A stretch of DNA of 33,454 bases from Bacteroidales bacterium UBA3824 (lineage in GTDB: Bacteria; Bacteroidota; Bacteroidia; Bacteroidales; UBA3824): the NCBI GenBank assembly GCA_002393195.1, contig DGIK01000050.1, forward strand, positions 1 through 33,454, given 5' to 3'. Below the pieces are notes generated by a model. That model saw only the letters and a program-made list of their open reading frames with translations, searched no databases and had not been told where the DNA came from. Position numbers and translations under genes: made by a program. Shown piece after piece: positions 1 to 7,893 of the stretch (the stretch's first letter is position 1; each line of letters starts with the position of its first letter).

Positions 1-530
1 TCGTCATCAAACTTATTGACACGCAAAATGTAATACTCGGGGAAGATGCCGTGAACCTCATCAACTCCAAACTTCGACTTTTGTGCGGGTGTAAGTTTGA
101 GTTCGTCCTCGTCGTTGAACATATTTTTGAAAACCGTCGTACCGTGATAGGCGTAGCCTTTACCCTGTCCAAGGCTGAAATACACGATGTTGACAGAATA
201 TACTTTGGGTAATGCCGCGTAAGGTTCGCCCTTTTTCATATAGTCGGCAATTATCTTTGACGCTCCAAACGCCATACGCTGAAAGAAATCCAACTCGTGG
301 TCGTTCTGTACCTCGACGAGGATTTTTTCTTTTTTCTCATCCTCAACAAGCAAATCAACTCGGTTGAACTTTTGATCTTCGGTCTCCTGATTACCTTCAC
401 TTTCAAGGACTTGCGTTATCTTTATTTGACGACCTATCAACACGCTCAGAAAGCCATCCAGCACGACATAATTCCTCTTGTCGCGCAGAAGGCGTTTTAT
501 CATCCAGTCAAATCGTATATAGTTTCCCAT
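1..530 (-). CDS. Rpn-family PD-(D/E)XK nuclease / putative transposase (partial, runs off left edge)
   Basis: The minus strand from the ATG at 530 stays open to the window edge (about 176 codons), so the C-terminus is missing. It starts MGNYIRFDWMIKRLLRDK and continues with VVLDGFLSVLIGR, ESEGNQ, FNRVDLLVEDE and ILVEVQND. This order (F-D-hhhKRLL, then E-S-E, R-V-D and E-V-Q) is the N-terminal nuclease core of the Rpn / 'PD-(D/E)XK nuclease family transposase' group, with the Asp of RVD and the E-x-Q pair as likely metal-binding residues. Rpn proteins of Escherichia coli promote RecA-independent recombination; many copies in Bacteroidota stand alone. An in-frame TAA lies four codons before the ATG, which fixes the start. 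It has its own promoter-like box, so it is probably transcribed separately from the symporter gene upstream. Confidence 0.85.
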   Translation of the reverse strand, partial: MGNYIRFDWMIKRLLRDKRNYVVLDGFLSVLIGRQIKITQVLESEGNQETEDQKFNRVDLLVEDEKKEKILVEVQNDHELDFFQRMAFGASKIIADYMKKGEPYAALPKVYSVNIVYFSLGQGKGYAYHGTTVFKNMFNDEDELKLTPAQKSKFGVDEVHGIFPEYYILRVNKFDD

Positions 531-557
531 AGCGATAGCAATTTATGATTCACAGAC

Positions 558-565
558 CAAAGTTA
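558..565 (-). promoter_or_regulatory. Promoter -7 box (TAACTTTG) for the Rpn gene
   Basis: Read on the minus strand the box is TAACTTTG, an exact TAnnTTTG match, about 28 bases before the ATG at 530. Confidence 0.6.
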
Positions 566-607
566 GGGAGTTTTTGGAAATTGACAAAATATTTTGCGTT
601 AAATCTT

Positions 608-2254
608 TCATTTCACCAACTTCCGCGTCTCGTCTTTCAGTTCCCTGTGCAAAATCAACAATCCGATGAGATTGGGCATCGCCATAAGCACCACCGCCAC
701 CGACGAGAAGTACCATATCAACGACGTATCTACAAACGACGCGATGAAAAAGCCTATCACATAGACTATTCTGAACGGCAGCACCGACCGCTGTCCAAAC
801 ATAAATATCATAGCCCTATCGCCATAATAGCACCACGCTATCGACGTAGAAAACGCAAACAGCAACAGTGACAACGCCACTATATACTCGCCAAAACTGC
901 CAAACCAACTCGACGAAAACGCCTTGACCGTGAGCGGAGCACTATGTAAAAGCGACTTGCCGCTGATGACTACGCCATTTTTTTCAGGTTTGCCGTCCAC
1001 AACTTTAATCGCGCCGGTGAAGGGCTTGCCGTCTTTTTTGAACACGACATCCTCCGCCACCGACTGCGCGTGCATCAATGTCCAATCGCCCGGCTTTGCC
1101 TTGCCGTCCACTACTTCGATAACTCCGTCATACATTGAATCATTACTTTGCATAGCGTCATATAACACCTTGGCATCATTGGAATTGGTATTGACGACAA
1201 CAATATCGGCGAACTGAAAATCGTTGTCAAATTTTTCTTTCCATACACCCGACGACACAATCATCAACCCCGTAAGCGAACAAATAATCACCGTGTCGAT
1301 AAAGGGCTCCAACATCGCCACGAGCCCTTCCTGCGCGGGATGTTGACAACGTGCCGTAGCGTGTGCGATAGGCGCACTACCCTGCCCCGCCTCGTTTGAA
1401 AAAAGTCCACGGTTGATGCCCCTCGACATCGCCAACGCCACCGTGCCGCCGAGAAAACCGCCCGTAGCCGCCGTCCCCGTAAATACGTCGCCAAACACCG
1501 ACTTGATGCCGGGCCAAAGATTGTCGATATGATAGATTATAACCACCATCGCGCCCACAAAATAGACTATCGCCATAAAGGGCACAATCTTTTCCGTTAC
1601 AGTAACAATCCTCTTGATGCCGCCCAAGACCACCGCCCCAAGCGCAACCGCAAGCACTGCGCCGCTCACCATCTGAGGTATGCTGAACGAATCGCGCATC
1701 GCTGTGGCAATATTGTTGATTTGAGGAAGACAGCCAGTGCCAAACGCACACAGCACAGTGCATACAGAGAATATGACGGCTATTAAATGTCCTGTTTTGA
1801 TGGTGCGTCCTTTTATGTTGAGGTTCAATCGTTTGTCCATATAAAACATTGGTCCGCCCGCCATAGTGCCGTCGGGGAGTTTTTCGCGGTATTTGTGACT
1901 GAGAGTTACCTCGGAATACTTAGTAGCCATGCCAATAATAGCCGTTACCACCATCCAAAACAACGCCGCAGGCCCGCCCAAGTGTATAGCCATAGCCACG
2001 CCAGCAATGTTGCCCGTGCCCACAGTACCCGACAACGCCGTGCTGAGTGCCTGAAAATGAGAAGCGTCGCCCTCATGGTGCTGATGGTCATAATGCCCCC
2101 TTAGCGTCCGGCACGCCCTGCCGAAATACCTCACCTGCGGGAAGCCAAGATAAACAGTCAAAAACACGCCCGTACCGAGCAACGTATAAATAAAAACCGG
2201 GTGGACACTCACATAACTATCGAGCCACGCCAAAATTTCGATGATGGATTGCAT
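608..2254 (-). CDS. Sodium:alanine/glycine symporter, AGCS family
   Basis: A 548-residue polytopic membrane protein. It starts with a short amphipathic segment (LAWLDSYVSVHPVFIYTLLGTGVFLTVYLG) followed by QVRYF, and contains ALSGTVGTGNIAGVAMAI, a signature stretch of the AGCS amino acid:cation symporters, and FSNEAGQGSAPIAHATA, a second one. It should import alanine or glycine with Na+ across the inner membrane. The family is usually 450-480 residues; the excess is a hydrophilic insert of about 100 residues, roughly 340-445, in a loop before the last membrane segments, holding two similar pieces (GVIEVVDGK and GAIKVVDGK). The gene starts 13 bases after the upstream XRE gene ends, so the two are probably cotranscribed. 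Confidence 0.9.
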   Translation of the reverse strand: MQSIIEILAWLDSYVSVHPVFIYTLLGTGVFLTVYLGFPQVRYFGRACRTLRGHYDHQHHEGDASHFQALSTALSGTVGTGNIAGVAMAIHLGGPAALFWMVVTAIIGMATKYSEVTLSHKYREKLPDGTMAGGPMFYMDKRLNLNIKGRTIKTGHLIAVIFSVCTVLCAFGTGCLPQINNIATAMRDSFSIPQMVSGAVLAVALGAVVLGGIKRIVTVTEKIVPFMAIVYFVGAMVVIIYHIDNLWPGIKSVFGDVFTGTAATGGFLGGTVALAMSRGINRGLFSNEAGQGSAPIAHATARCQHPAQEGLVAMLEPFIDTVIICSLTGLMIVSSGVWKEKFDNDFQFADIVVVNTNSNDAKVLYDAMQSNDSMYDGVIEVVDGKAKPGDWTLMHAQSVAEDVVFKKDGKPFTGAIKVVDGKPEKNGVVISGKSLLHSAPLTVKAFSSSWFGSFGEYIVALSLLLFAFSTSIAWCYYGDRAMIFMFGQRSVLPFRIVYVIGFFIASFVDTSLIWYFSSVAVVLMAMPNLIGLLILHRELKDETRKLVK

Positions 2255-2267
2255 TTTGGGTAAATTG

Positions 2268-2534
2268 TTATACTTTTATCAAATCAACACCTAAGACAGT
2301 GGAGATTTTTGCCAATGTTTCTAATGTGAAATTGCAAGTGCCCCCCACCCATTCCTTGATTTTTGCGACACTTTCGTTTGTCATTTTGGCAAATTCGCTA
2401 TAAGAAATATTGCGTTCTTTCAACAGACTGTCAATTTTGTCGGCAATACTCCACGAAAAATCCACCTGCCGTCGCCTGTCGGCAGGAATCTTTGACAACT
2501 CCGTTTTAAAAAGTTCTATCATCGCCTGTTTCAT
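2268..2534 (-). CDS. HigA-like XRE-family helix-turn-helix protein
   Basis: An 88-residue protein using the ATG at 2534; a longer open frame exists upstream but would begin upstream of the predicted promoter. The N-terminal half (IPADRRRQVDFSWSIADKI) resembles the lead-in of Bacteroidota HigA-type antitoxins. The C-terminal half (LLKERNISYSEFAKMTNES, then VGGTCNFTLETLAKISTVLG) is a Cro/C1-type helix-turn-helix. No toxin gene is adjacent: upstream is a non-coding region and downstream is the symporter gene, 13 bases away. It could be an orphan antitoxin or a local repressor autoregulating itself and the symporter. Family assignment is firm; role is inference. Confidence 0.8.
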   Translation of the reverse strand: MKQAMIELFKTELSKIPADRRRQVDFSWSIADKIDSLLKERNISYSEFAKMTNESVAKIKEWVGGTCNFTLETLAKISTVLGVDLIKV

Positions 2535-2557
2535 TGATATTAAAATATAGTTCTTTG

Positions 2558-2565
2558 CAAAGTTA
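2558..2565 (-). promoter_or_regulatory. Promoter -7 box (TAACTTTG) for the XRE gene and symporter
   Basis: Minus-strand TAACTTTG lies 24 bases before the ATG at 2534 and supports that start. I see no clear TTTG at the -33 position. Confidence 0.6.
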
Positions 2566-2606
2566 GGCAAAAGTTTAAAATAATAGTCATTTTTTTGTAA
2601 AAAATT

Positions 2607-2637
2607 TTTGTTGCTTAATAAAAGTTTCCTACATTTG
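2607..2637 (+). promoter_or_regulatory. Promoter for the structured RNA (TTTG ... TACATTTG)
   Basis: TTTG at 2607-2610 and TACATTTG at 2630-2637 are separated by 19 bases, a full match to the Bacteroidota vegetative promoter. Transcription should begin near 2643. It is divergent from the XRE promoter about 65 bases to the left. Confidence 0.75.
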
Positions 2638-2642
2638 CAGTG

Positions 2643-2910
2643 TTCTTTTCCATGGAAAGGAAAGACTGTATTTAAATATAAGGCGTTACTTACGCTTTGT
2701 TGTTGACGTTCAGGAATTTGACCGTTTCTACCATCACATGTCAAGAGCAAAGCAACGGTGATGCCTACGTAGTATGTATCATTCTCATGCTAATGGTATG
2801 AGTGTACATATTGTATCGTGGGCTTTCGACGTTGCTCGTTTCTGACATGTGGGCAAGGTCAAAGCCTCTGAACGTGAGACGAGTAGTATGTAAAAATCCC
2901 ACGCTTTTTT
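2643..2910 (+). ncRNA. Candidate structured RNA with a long rod-like fold
   Basis: No convincing coding frame is present, but eight nested complementary pairs can be read directly. From outside in: 2680-2686 AAGGCGT with 2901-2907 ACGCTTT; 2706-2713 ACGTTCAG with 2868-2875 CTGAACGT; 2717-2723 TTTGACC with 2857-2863 GGTCAAA; 2735-2743 CACATGTCA with 2843-2851 TGACATGTG; 2751-2757 AGCAACG with 2830-2836 CGTTGCT; 2763-2769 GCCTACG with 2817-2823 CGTGGGC; 2773-2778 TATGTA with 2805-2810 TACATA; 2784-2788 CTCAT with 2798-2802 ATGAG. A T-tract (2905-2910) ends it, and a good promoter precedes it. A 5' hairpin lies at 2645-2660. The rod shape recalls 6S RNA, but I recognise no family consensus. It may instead be a long leader of the gene at 2989. 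Confidence 0.65.
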
Positions 2911-2988
2911 ATTTCTATATGGCTTTACAATCAACAATCAATACAATAACAATGCGTTTTGGGATTAGCAAAATAAAGCATACATAAT

Positions 2989-3771
2989 ATGCAACAAGGT
3001 GATAAAAAGAAAAACTTCAAACGGAATCTTATCATCATCGGACTTTGCCTTTTGGTGTTTTGGATTATTGGAAAAACAAACAATAAAAGCAATCAACAAA
3101 CAGATACCGATGATAATAAAAGTTCGCAACTGATTGATGAAGTTCCGCAACTTCCTGTTAAAAACGTCGAACTTGGCAAAATAAAACAAGGAACCGATGG
3201 CGAATCTGTTGGTAAAAAGACAGAATTGACAGAATTGAAACAATTTCTTTCCGAAGACGAGTACGGCTCAATCGAAATTGTTTGGGTTTGGGATTGCTCT
3301 CCTAAATACGGAGACATGCCCATGAAACTGACATACGACAAGACGACCAATGTCCTGAAAGAGATTTATACTCAGAACAACGTCATCGAAGAATACAAAA
3401 ACATACGTGTCGAATGTTTGAAAGAATTCCTCGAAAAAGGCGAAAAAGGTTTTCATCGTCTTGAAAAGTACTGTGACGGCTACGCTTACGATTTCAACGA
3501 CAGAGAAATGGCTGTCAAGGCTGTTGGTCCGAAACCGGAGCAAAGCGAAGTTACGGGAAGCGTCAAAATTGTTGAAAAATACATCAAAGACCATGCAAAC
3601 GATGCTTCAAGCATCAAATTTGTGGAATGGTCGAAAGTTGCAGCCGTAGGAGAAAATTGGTTAGTACGGTGCAAATTCAAAGGCACTAACCAATTGGGTG
3701 GTGTCGTAACTACCAATATGTTGTTCTTCATTCAAAACAATCAGGTCGTCAGAACTTCTGAGATAAAATAA
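2989..3771 (+). CDS. Unknown membrane-anchored protein
   Basis: 260 residues, not recognised. A basic start (QQGDKKKNFKRN) is followed by one membrane segment (LIIIGLCLLVFWIIG, about 14-28), then a polar Asn/Asp/Ser-rich linker to about residue 50, so the bulk probably sits on the periplasmic side, anchored in the inner membrane. The C-terminal part (about 190-260: VEKYIKDHANDASSIKFVEW ... ENWLVRCKFKGTN ... NMLFFIQNNQVV) looks like a small alpha/beta domain in which a helix precedes several beta strands. The gene follows the structured RNA region by about 80 bases, and a strong terminator follows it. No promoter box is visible between RNA and ATG, so it may be read through from 2607-2637. Confidence 0.75.
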   Translation: MQQGDKKKNFKRNLIIIGLCLLVFWIIGKTNNKSNQQTDTDDNKSSQLIDEVPQLPVKNVELGKIKQGTDGESVGKKTELTELKQFLSEDEYGSIEIVWVWDCSPKYGDMPMKLTYDKTTNVLKEIYTQNNVIEEYKNIRVECLKEFLEKGEKGFHRLEKYCDGYAYDFNDREMAVKAVGPKPEQSEVTGSVKIVEKYIKDHANDASSIKFVEWSKVAAVGENWLVRCKFKGTNQLGGVVTTNMLFFIQNNQVVRTSEIK

Positions 3772-3794
3772 AAACATCCATACAATCATCAAGT

Positions 3795-3830
3795 AAAAGC
3801 GGCTGCCGCAACTTTCGGCAGCCGCTTTTT
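3795..3830 (+). terminator. Rho-independent terminator after the membrane-anchored protein gene
   Basis: A 14-bp perfect stem, AAAAGCGGCTGCCG paired with CGGCAGCCGCTTTT, with a 7-base loop and a T-run. Confidence 0.9.
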
Positions 3831-3958
3831 ACTATCCTTTTTATTATATCGAAACCATTGCGAATACACAATCTTTTTAAAGATTACGAAAAAAACATTA
3901 CATTTTTTCCCATTTTGAAAAAAAACCTTCTTTTTACACCATTGAAAAAGAACAACAA

Positions 3959-4080
3959 ATGGAAATAACGAAATAGAAGACAAATATATCGGTACCCACC
4001 CCCGAACGCGACGCATACGACCACGAAGTGGATCTTTTTGTAATTGGCAAGACCATCAAACAAGCCCGTGAATCCAAATC
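3959..4080 (+). pseudogene. Remnant of a HigA-type antitoxin gene
   Basis: In one frame the DNA reads MEITK then a stop (ATG at 3959). In a shifted frame it continues TPERDAYDHEVDLFVIGKTI and then KQARESK. That string is the typical start of Bacteroidota XRE antitoxins (TPERDAY... then LG..IKQAR...NLTQEQLG). Repairing two small frameshifts near 3974 and 4000 would restore one frame. The match stops at 4075-4080, exactly where a 12-bp palindromic hairpin begins, and the helix-turn-helix half is gone. No partner toxin gene is visible. Confidence 0.7.
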
Positions 4081-4102
4081 GCCAGCCTTCGGCTGGCGAT
4101 TT
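4076..4102. repeat. Perfect hairpin that truncates the higA remnant
   Basis: AAATCGCCAGCC and GGCTGGCGATTT form a 12-bp perfect inverted repeat around a TTC loop. It could be a stranded terminator or a REP-like palindrome; no T-run beyond the stem is present on either side. The stretch 4103-4208 that follows has no supported feature. Confidence 0.7.
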
Positions 4103-4208
4103 GTCAATACGTTCCATTGCTCGTAAAACTGCCGTATATTTTTGATGATTGTTGAAGAATAAGGACAGACATTTGGCGTTGGCTTTCTTCCATTGTCGTA
4201 ATTTCTAA

Positions 4209-4326
4209 TCAACAAAAATCATAATAATTATCGAATATATTCAACAAAAATCATAATATTTGTCGATTATATTCAATAAAAATCATAATATTTGTCGAAT
4301 ATAATCAATAATAATCATAACAATTC
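4209..4326. repeat. AT-rich 32-bp tandem repeat, about 3.7 copies
   Basis: Units begin at 4209, 4241, 4273 and 4305 (last one partial). Each reads roughly TCAAYAAAAATCATAATA, then WTTGTCGAATATAT or a close variant. The period is exactly 32 bp in the three full copies. It ends about 60 bp before the promoter of the toxin-antitoxin pair. I see no coding potential in 4103-4423. Confidence 0.85.
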
Positions 4327-4387
4327 AAAAAATCTCCCCCCAAAAAAATATTTCCACTAAAAATTAGCCATTCCCAAAAATTATCCC

Positions 4388-4395
4388 TATATTTG
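4388..4395 (+). promoter_or_regulatory. Promoter -7 box (TATATTTG) for the RelE/ParE-type pair
   Basis: TATATTTG, 29 bases before the antitoxin ATG. The 27 bases ending here are nearly identical to those at the leuS promoter (5014-5040). Confidence 0.7.
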
Positions 4396-4423
4396 CAAAC
4401 GGTAAACATAATGACGAGCAACT

Positions 4424-4648
4424 ATGAAAACGACAAAACCACTATATCTCACAGACGATTACGGTGAAACAAGACCCTACACACGTGAAGAACTAATTGC
4501 ACGTGCGGAGGAAGGTCGTAGGCAAATCGCAATGGGCAATTACACCGACATAGACGTATTTATGCGCGAACTGTATGAAGATTTTGAGAAAGATATGCGC
4601 AAAGGAAATTTTGCTTCGGTTGAAGCACTCGAAACGGTGAACGTATGA
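4424..4648 (+). CDS. Antitoxin of a type II toxin-antitoxin pair
   Basis: A 74-residue acidic protein (PYTREELIARAEEGRRQIAMG ... DIDVFMRELYEDFEKDM). The helix with R-R-Q-I-A-x-G followed by D-x-D-V-F-x-E is common in small antitoxins paired with RelE/ParE toxins, where the C-terminal part wraps the toxin. The assignment rests mainly on position: its stop codon overlaps the start of the toxin gene by four bases (ATGA). It probably also represses its own promoter; the tandem repeat just upstream is a possible binding region, but that is inference. Confidence 0.8.
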   Translation: MKTTKPLYLTDDYGETRPYTREELIARAEEGRRQIAMGNYTDIDVFMRELYEDFEKDMRKGNFASVEALETVNV

Positions 4649-4962
4649 AAAAAATCGTTATCCACAACACCGCCCGAAATAAAATACGTAATACCGCGCG
4701 GTACATCCACAAAGAATTTGGTGCGGTTAGTCGTATCCGTTTTATTGAAGAGGTTGGACATACAATGCAATTGCTCAAAAACAATCCCGGTATTGGCGCA
4801 GCCGAACGGTATCTTGAAGGTGCGCCTGTTTTGTATAGAAGCGTCATCATCCAACGACTCAACAAGATTATCTATTGGGAAAATGGCGACACCGTAGAAA
4901 TAGTAGATTTTTGGAACTGCCGACGCGAGCCCGTAACGCAAGCAAAACATTTGTTGCAATGA
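4645..4962 (+). CDS. RelE/ParE-family toxin
   Basis: A 105-residue basic protein with the RelE/ParE fold pattern: an N-terminal strand (KKIVIHNTA), two helices ([17 protein letters not shown] and [22 protein letters not shown]), then strands ([19 protein letters not shown] and [15 protein letters not shown]). The P-G-I-G and L-x-x-x-R-x-x-x-I-x-R-x-N-K-I-I-Y motifs are typical of the ParE/RelE superfamily. Whether it cleaves mRNA on ribosomes (RelE) or poisons gyrase (ParE) cannot be settled here. It appears full length, overlaps the antitoxin gene by ATGA and is translationally coupled to it. Confidence 0.88.
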   Translation: MKKIVIHNTARNKIRNTARYIHKEFGAVSRIRFIEEVGHTMQLLKNNPGIGAAERYLEGAPVLYRSVIIQRLNKIIYWENGDTVEIVDFWNCRREPVTQAKHLLQ

Positions 4963-5031
4963 TTTCGTCAGCAAATCCATCCAACTAAAAATATTTTCCC
5001 CCAATAATTCCGTCATTCAAAAAATTATCCC

Positions 5032-5039
5032 TATATTTG
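5032..5039 (+). promoter_or_regulatory. Promoter -7 box (TATATTTG) for leuS
   Basis: TATATTTG predicts transcription from about 5045, downstream of the GTG at 5042 and upstream of the ATG at 5063; it decides the leuS start. Confidence 0.7.
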
Positions 5040-5062
5040 CGGTGGAATTAAATATACAGACA

Positions 5063-7831
5063 ATGGAATACAATCACCGTGAAATAGAGGTCTTTTGGCA
5101 AAAATATTGGGAAGACCACCAAACGTACAAGGTCAGCAACAAGTCTGACAAGCCTAAATTCTATGTCCTCGATATGTTTCCGTACCCCTCGGGCGCGGGA
5201 CTGCACGTAGGACATCCGCTCGGATACATTGCGTCCGACATTTACAGCCGTTACAAGAGGCTCAAAGGGTTCAACGTCCTGCACCCGATGGGCTACGACG
5301 CATTTGGACTGCCCGCCGAACAGTACGCAATACAGACGGGGCAGCACCCCGCTGTTACCACCGAGCAAAACATCAACCGTTACCGCTCGCAACTCAAAAA
5401 AATCGGCTTCTGTTACGATTGGAGCCGCGAACTCCGCACCTGCGACCCCAAGTATTACAAGTGGACGCAGTGGGCGTTCATACAGATGTACAATCATTAT
5501 TACGACAACGACGCCCAAAAGGCGCGCCCGATAGCCGACCTGATTGCCGAATTTGAGCAAAACGGCAACACCAAAATCAACGCCGCACACTCCGACGTGC
5601 CCACATTCCCGGCTGCCGTTTGGAACGGAATGGAGGAAAGCGAGCGCAATTCTGTAATCGACGCTTATCGCCTGGCTTACAGGGCAAAAACGATGGTCAA
5701 TTGGTGTCCAAAATTAGGTACGGTGCTCGCCAACGACGAGGTAAAAGACGGCGTATCTGAGCGCGGCGGCTACCCCGTCGTACAAAAACCGATGGAACAA
5801 TGGCTCCTCCGCGTTTCGGCGTATGCAGAAAGGCTCTTGCAGGGCTTGGAGACCATCGATTGGACCGACTCGCTCAAAGATATGCAGCGCAACTGGATTG
5901 GACGCTCCGAAGGCTGTGAAATGTACTTTGAGGTTGCCGACAGCGACATCAAACTCAAGATATTCACCACACGTGCCGACACGGTGCACGGCGTTACATT
6001 CATGGTGCTTGCGCCTGAATCTGAGTACGTTGCCAAAGTAACCACGCCCGAATGTCGCGATGCCGTCGATGCTTACGTTGCGGGCGCAGCCAAGCGCACC
6101 GAATTGGAGCGTATGAGCGACACGCATACCGTAACGGGACAATTCACCGGCGCGTATGCCGTCAACCCATTCACCGGCGACCACATTCCGATTTGGGTAA
6201 GCGACTACGTATTGGCAGGCTACGGCACGGGCGCAATTATGGCAGTACCCGCACACGACAGCCGCGACTACGCATTTGCAAAGAAATTCAACCTCCCCAT
6301 CATACCCCTCATCGAAGGTGCAGACATTTCGGAACAATCATACGACGCCAAGGAAGGCATAATGATGAACTCCGGCATCTTCAACGGACTCGACGTACTC
6401 GCCGCCAAGAAGAAGGCAATCGAGGAAGTGGAGCGTATGGGCATTGGCAACAGGAAAATCAACTACCGCATCCGCGACGCCATATTCTCTCGTCAGAGGT
6501 ATTGGGGCGAGCCGTTCCCGGTATATTACAAAGACGGACACGCCGAAATGCTCACCCTCGACAAACTCCCGCTGACACTCCCCGAAGTGTCGTCGTTCCT
6601 GCCCACAGAAGATGGCGAGCCGCCGCTTTCGCGTGTTGCAGAGTGGCAGACGGCGGATGGTTACCGTTACGAAACATCCACAATGCCCGGTTTTGCGGGT
6701 TCGTCGGCATATTACCTCCGCTATATGGATCCCGACAACAACGACGCACTCGTCTCCAAGGAGGCAGACGAATATTGGCAGGACGTTGACCTCTACGTCG
6801 GCGGCACAGAGCACGCAGTTGGACACCTTATATATTCGAGATTTTGGAACAAGTTCCTCTACGACCTCGGCTACGTCTGCAAGGACGAACCCTTCCGCCG
6901 CCTTGTCAACCAAGGTATGATACAGGGTCGCAGCAACTTCGTATATCGCATCAAGGACACCAACACATTCGTTTCTGCCGGACTCAAAGGTCAATACGAC
7001 ACCACCGAACTCCACGTTGACGTCAACATCGTCAAGAACGACATCCTCGACACCGAGGCGTTCCGCAATTGGCGACCCGAATACAACAACGCCGAGTTTA
7101 TCCTCGAAGACGGCAAATACGTCTGCGGCTACGGCATCGAGAAGATGAGCAAGTCGATGTACAACGTCGTCAACCCCGACAACATCGTCGAGAAGTACGG
7201 CGCGGACACATTGAGGCTGTTCGAGATGTTCCTTGGCCCGTTGCAACAGTCAAAGCCTTGGGACACAAGCAACATCGAAGGCGTTAGCAGGTTCTTGAAG
7301 AAGTTTTGGAGGCTGTTCTTCGGCGGCAAAGACGATTCGCTCCTCGTTTCCGACGACGAGCCCAACGACGCAGAACTCCGCACCCTCCACAAGTTGCTCA
7401 AAAAGGTTGAGCAGGACATCCTCACCCTCGACTACAACACGGCGGTATCCGCGATGATGATTGCCGTCAACGACCTTACCGCCGCCAAGTGCAACAAGCG
7501 CAAAGTCCTCGAACCGATGACGATAGCCCTCGCGCCATTCGCCCCGCACATCGCCGAGGAGTTGTGGCATCAGTTGGGACACGAGACCACAATCTTCGAC
7601 GCGCAGTTCCCGGAAGTGATTGAGGCTTACACCGTTGACAACACAAAGTGCTACCCGATAGCCTTCAACGGCAAGACGCGCTTCACCCTCGACCTCCCCG
7701 CCGACCTCGACAAGGACGGCATCGAGAAAGCAGTTCGCGAAAACGAGCGTTTCTCCAAGCAAATGGAGGGCAAGACCATAGTCAAGGTGATAATAGTTCC
7801 CGGCAAGATGGTAAACTTCGTAATAAAATAA
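5063..7831 (+). CDS. leuS: Leucyl-tRNA synthetase
   Basis: About 922 residues, cytoplasmic class I synthetase charging tRNA-Leu. The start is the ATG at 5063 ([19 protein letters not shown]); the in-frame GTG at 5042 would lie before the predicted transcription start. Visible landmarks: [18 protein letters not shown] with the HIGH-type motif HVGH; the zinc/CP1 editing region containing [17 protein letters not shown] and [19 protein letters not shown] (editing Thr-rich and D-x-R-D motifs); and the KMSKS loop in [16 protein letters not shown]. The C-terminal anticodon-binding part ends with a small domain [20 protein letters not shown]. Length fits the Bacteroidota enzyme, which is longer than that of Escherichia coli. 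prs follows after a hairpin. Confidence 0.97.
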   Translation: MEYNHREIEVFWQKYWEDHQTYKVSNKSDKPKFYVLDMFPYPSGAGLHVGHPLGYIASDIYSRYKRLKGFNVLHPMGYDAFGLPAEQYAIQTGQHPAVTTEQNINRYRSQLKKIGFCYDWSRELRTCDPKYYKWTQWAFIQMYNHYYDNDAQKARPIADLIAEFEQNGNTKINAAHSDVPTFPAAVWNGMEESERNSVIDAYRLAYRAKTMVNWCPKLGTVLANDEVKDGVSERGGYPVVQKPMEQWLLRVSAYAERLLQGLETIDWTDSLKDMQRNWIGRSEGCEMYFEVADSDIKLKIFTTRADTVHGVTFMVLAPESEYVAKVTTPECRDAVDAYVAGAAKRTELERMSDTHTVTGQFTGAYAVNPFTGDHIPIWVSDYVLAGYGTGAIMAVPAHDSRDYAFAKKFNLPIIPLIEGADISEQSYDAKEGIMMNSGIFNGLDVLAAKKKAIEEVERMGIGNRKINYRIRDAIFSRQRYWGEPFPVYYKDGHAEMLTLDKLPLTLPEVSSFLPTEDGEPPLSRVAEWQTADGYRYETSTMPGFAGSSAYYLRYMDPDNNDALVSKEADEYWQDVDLYVGGTEHAVGHLIYSRFWNKFLYDLGYVCKDEPFRRLVNQGMIQGRSNFVYRIKDTNTFVSAGLKGQYDTTELHVDVNIVKNDILDTEAFRNWRPEYNNAEFILEDGKYVCGYGIEKMSKSMYNVVNPDNIVEKYGADTLRLFEMFLGPLQQSKPWDTSNIEGVSRFLKKFWRLFFGGKDDSLLVSDDEPNDAELRTLHKLLKKVEQDILTLDYNTAVSAMMIAVNDLTAAKCNKRKVLEPMTIALAPFAPHIAEELWHQLGHETTIFDAQFPEVIEAYTVDNTKCYPIAFNGKTRFTLDLPADLDKDGIEKAVRENERFSKQMEGKTIVKVIIVPGKMVNFVIK

Positions 7832-7840
7832 CAAAATTCA

Positions 7841-7870
7841 GGCTGATAGGCAAGCGATTGTCTATCAGCC
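7841..7870. terminator. Hairpin between leuS and prs (terminator or attenuator)
   Basis: GGCTGATAG and CTATCAGCC pair, extended by GCAA with TTGT around a GCGA tetraloop (13 bp in total). Only a weak AT-rich tail follows, so read-through into prs is likely. Confidence 0.6.
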
Positions 7871-7893
7871 ATTAAATTATAATCAACTACATA

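Noticed and set aside
1..530. Complete insertion sequence carrying the Rpn gene
   Set aside because: No terminal inverted repeats or target duplication can be seen, and the left side is outside the window.
2535..2750. Longer reading frame upstream of the XRE gene
   Set aside because: It runs through the promoter and into the structured RNA on the other strand; homology begins only after the ATG at 2534.
2643..2990. Retron msr-msd RNA
   Set aside because: Nested inverted repeats are present, but the gene downstream is not a reverse transcriptase.
3884..4215. Minus-strand frames over 3884-4215
   Set aside because: They lie opposite the higA relic and the hairpin, have no recognisable domain, and the opposite strand explains the sequence better.
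4209..4326. CRISPR array
   Set aside because: The 32-bp units are direct tandem copies with no unique spacers and no cas genes in the window.
5042..5062. GTG at 5042 as start of leuS, adding seven residues
   Set aside because: The promoter box at 5032-5039 puts the transcription start at about 5045, after this codon; the ATG at 5063 fits the usual LeuRS start.
6338..7834. Long minus-strand frames inside leuS (302 and 194 codons)
   Set aside because: Antisense shadows in a GC-richer gene; no domain and no promoter.
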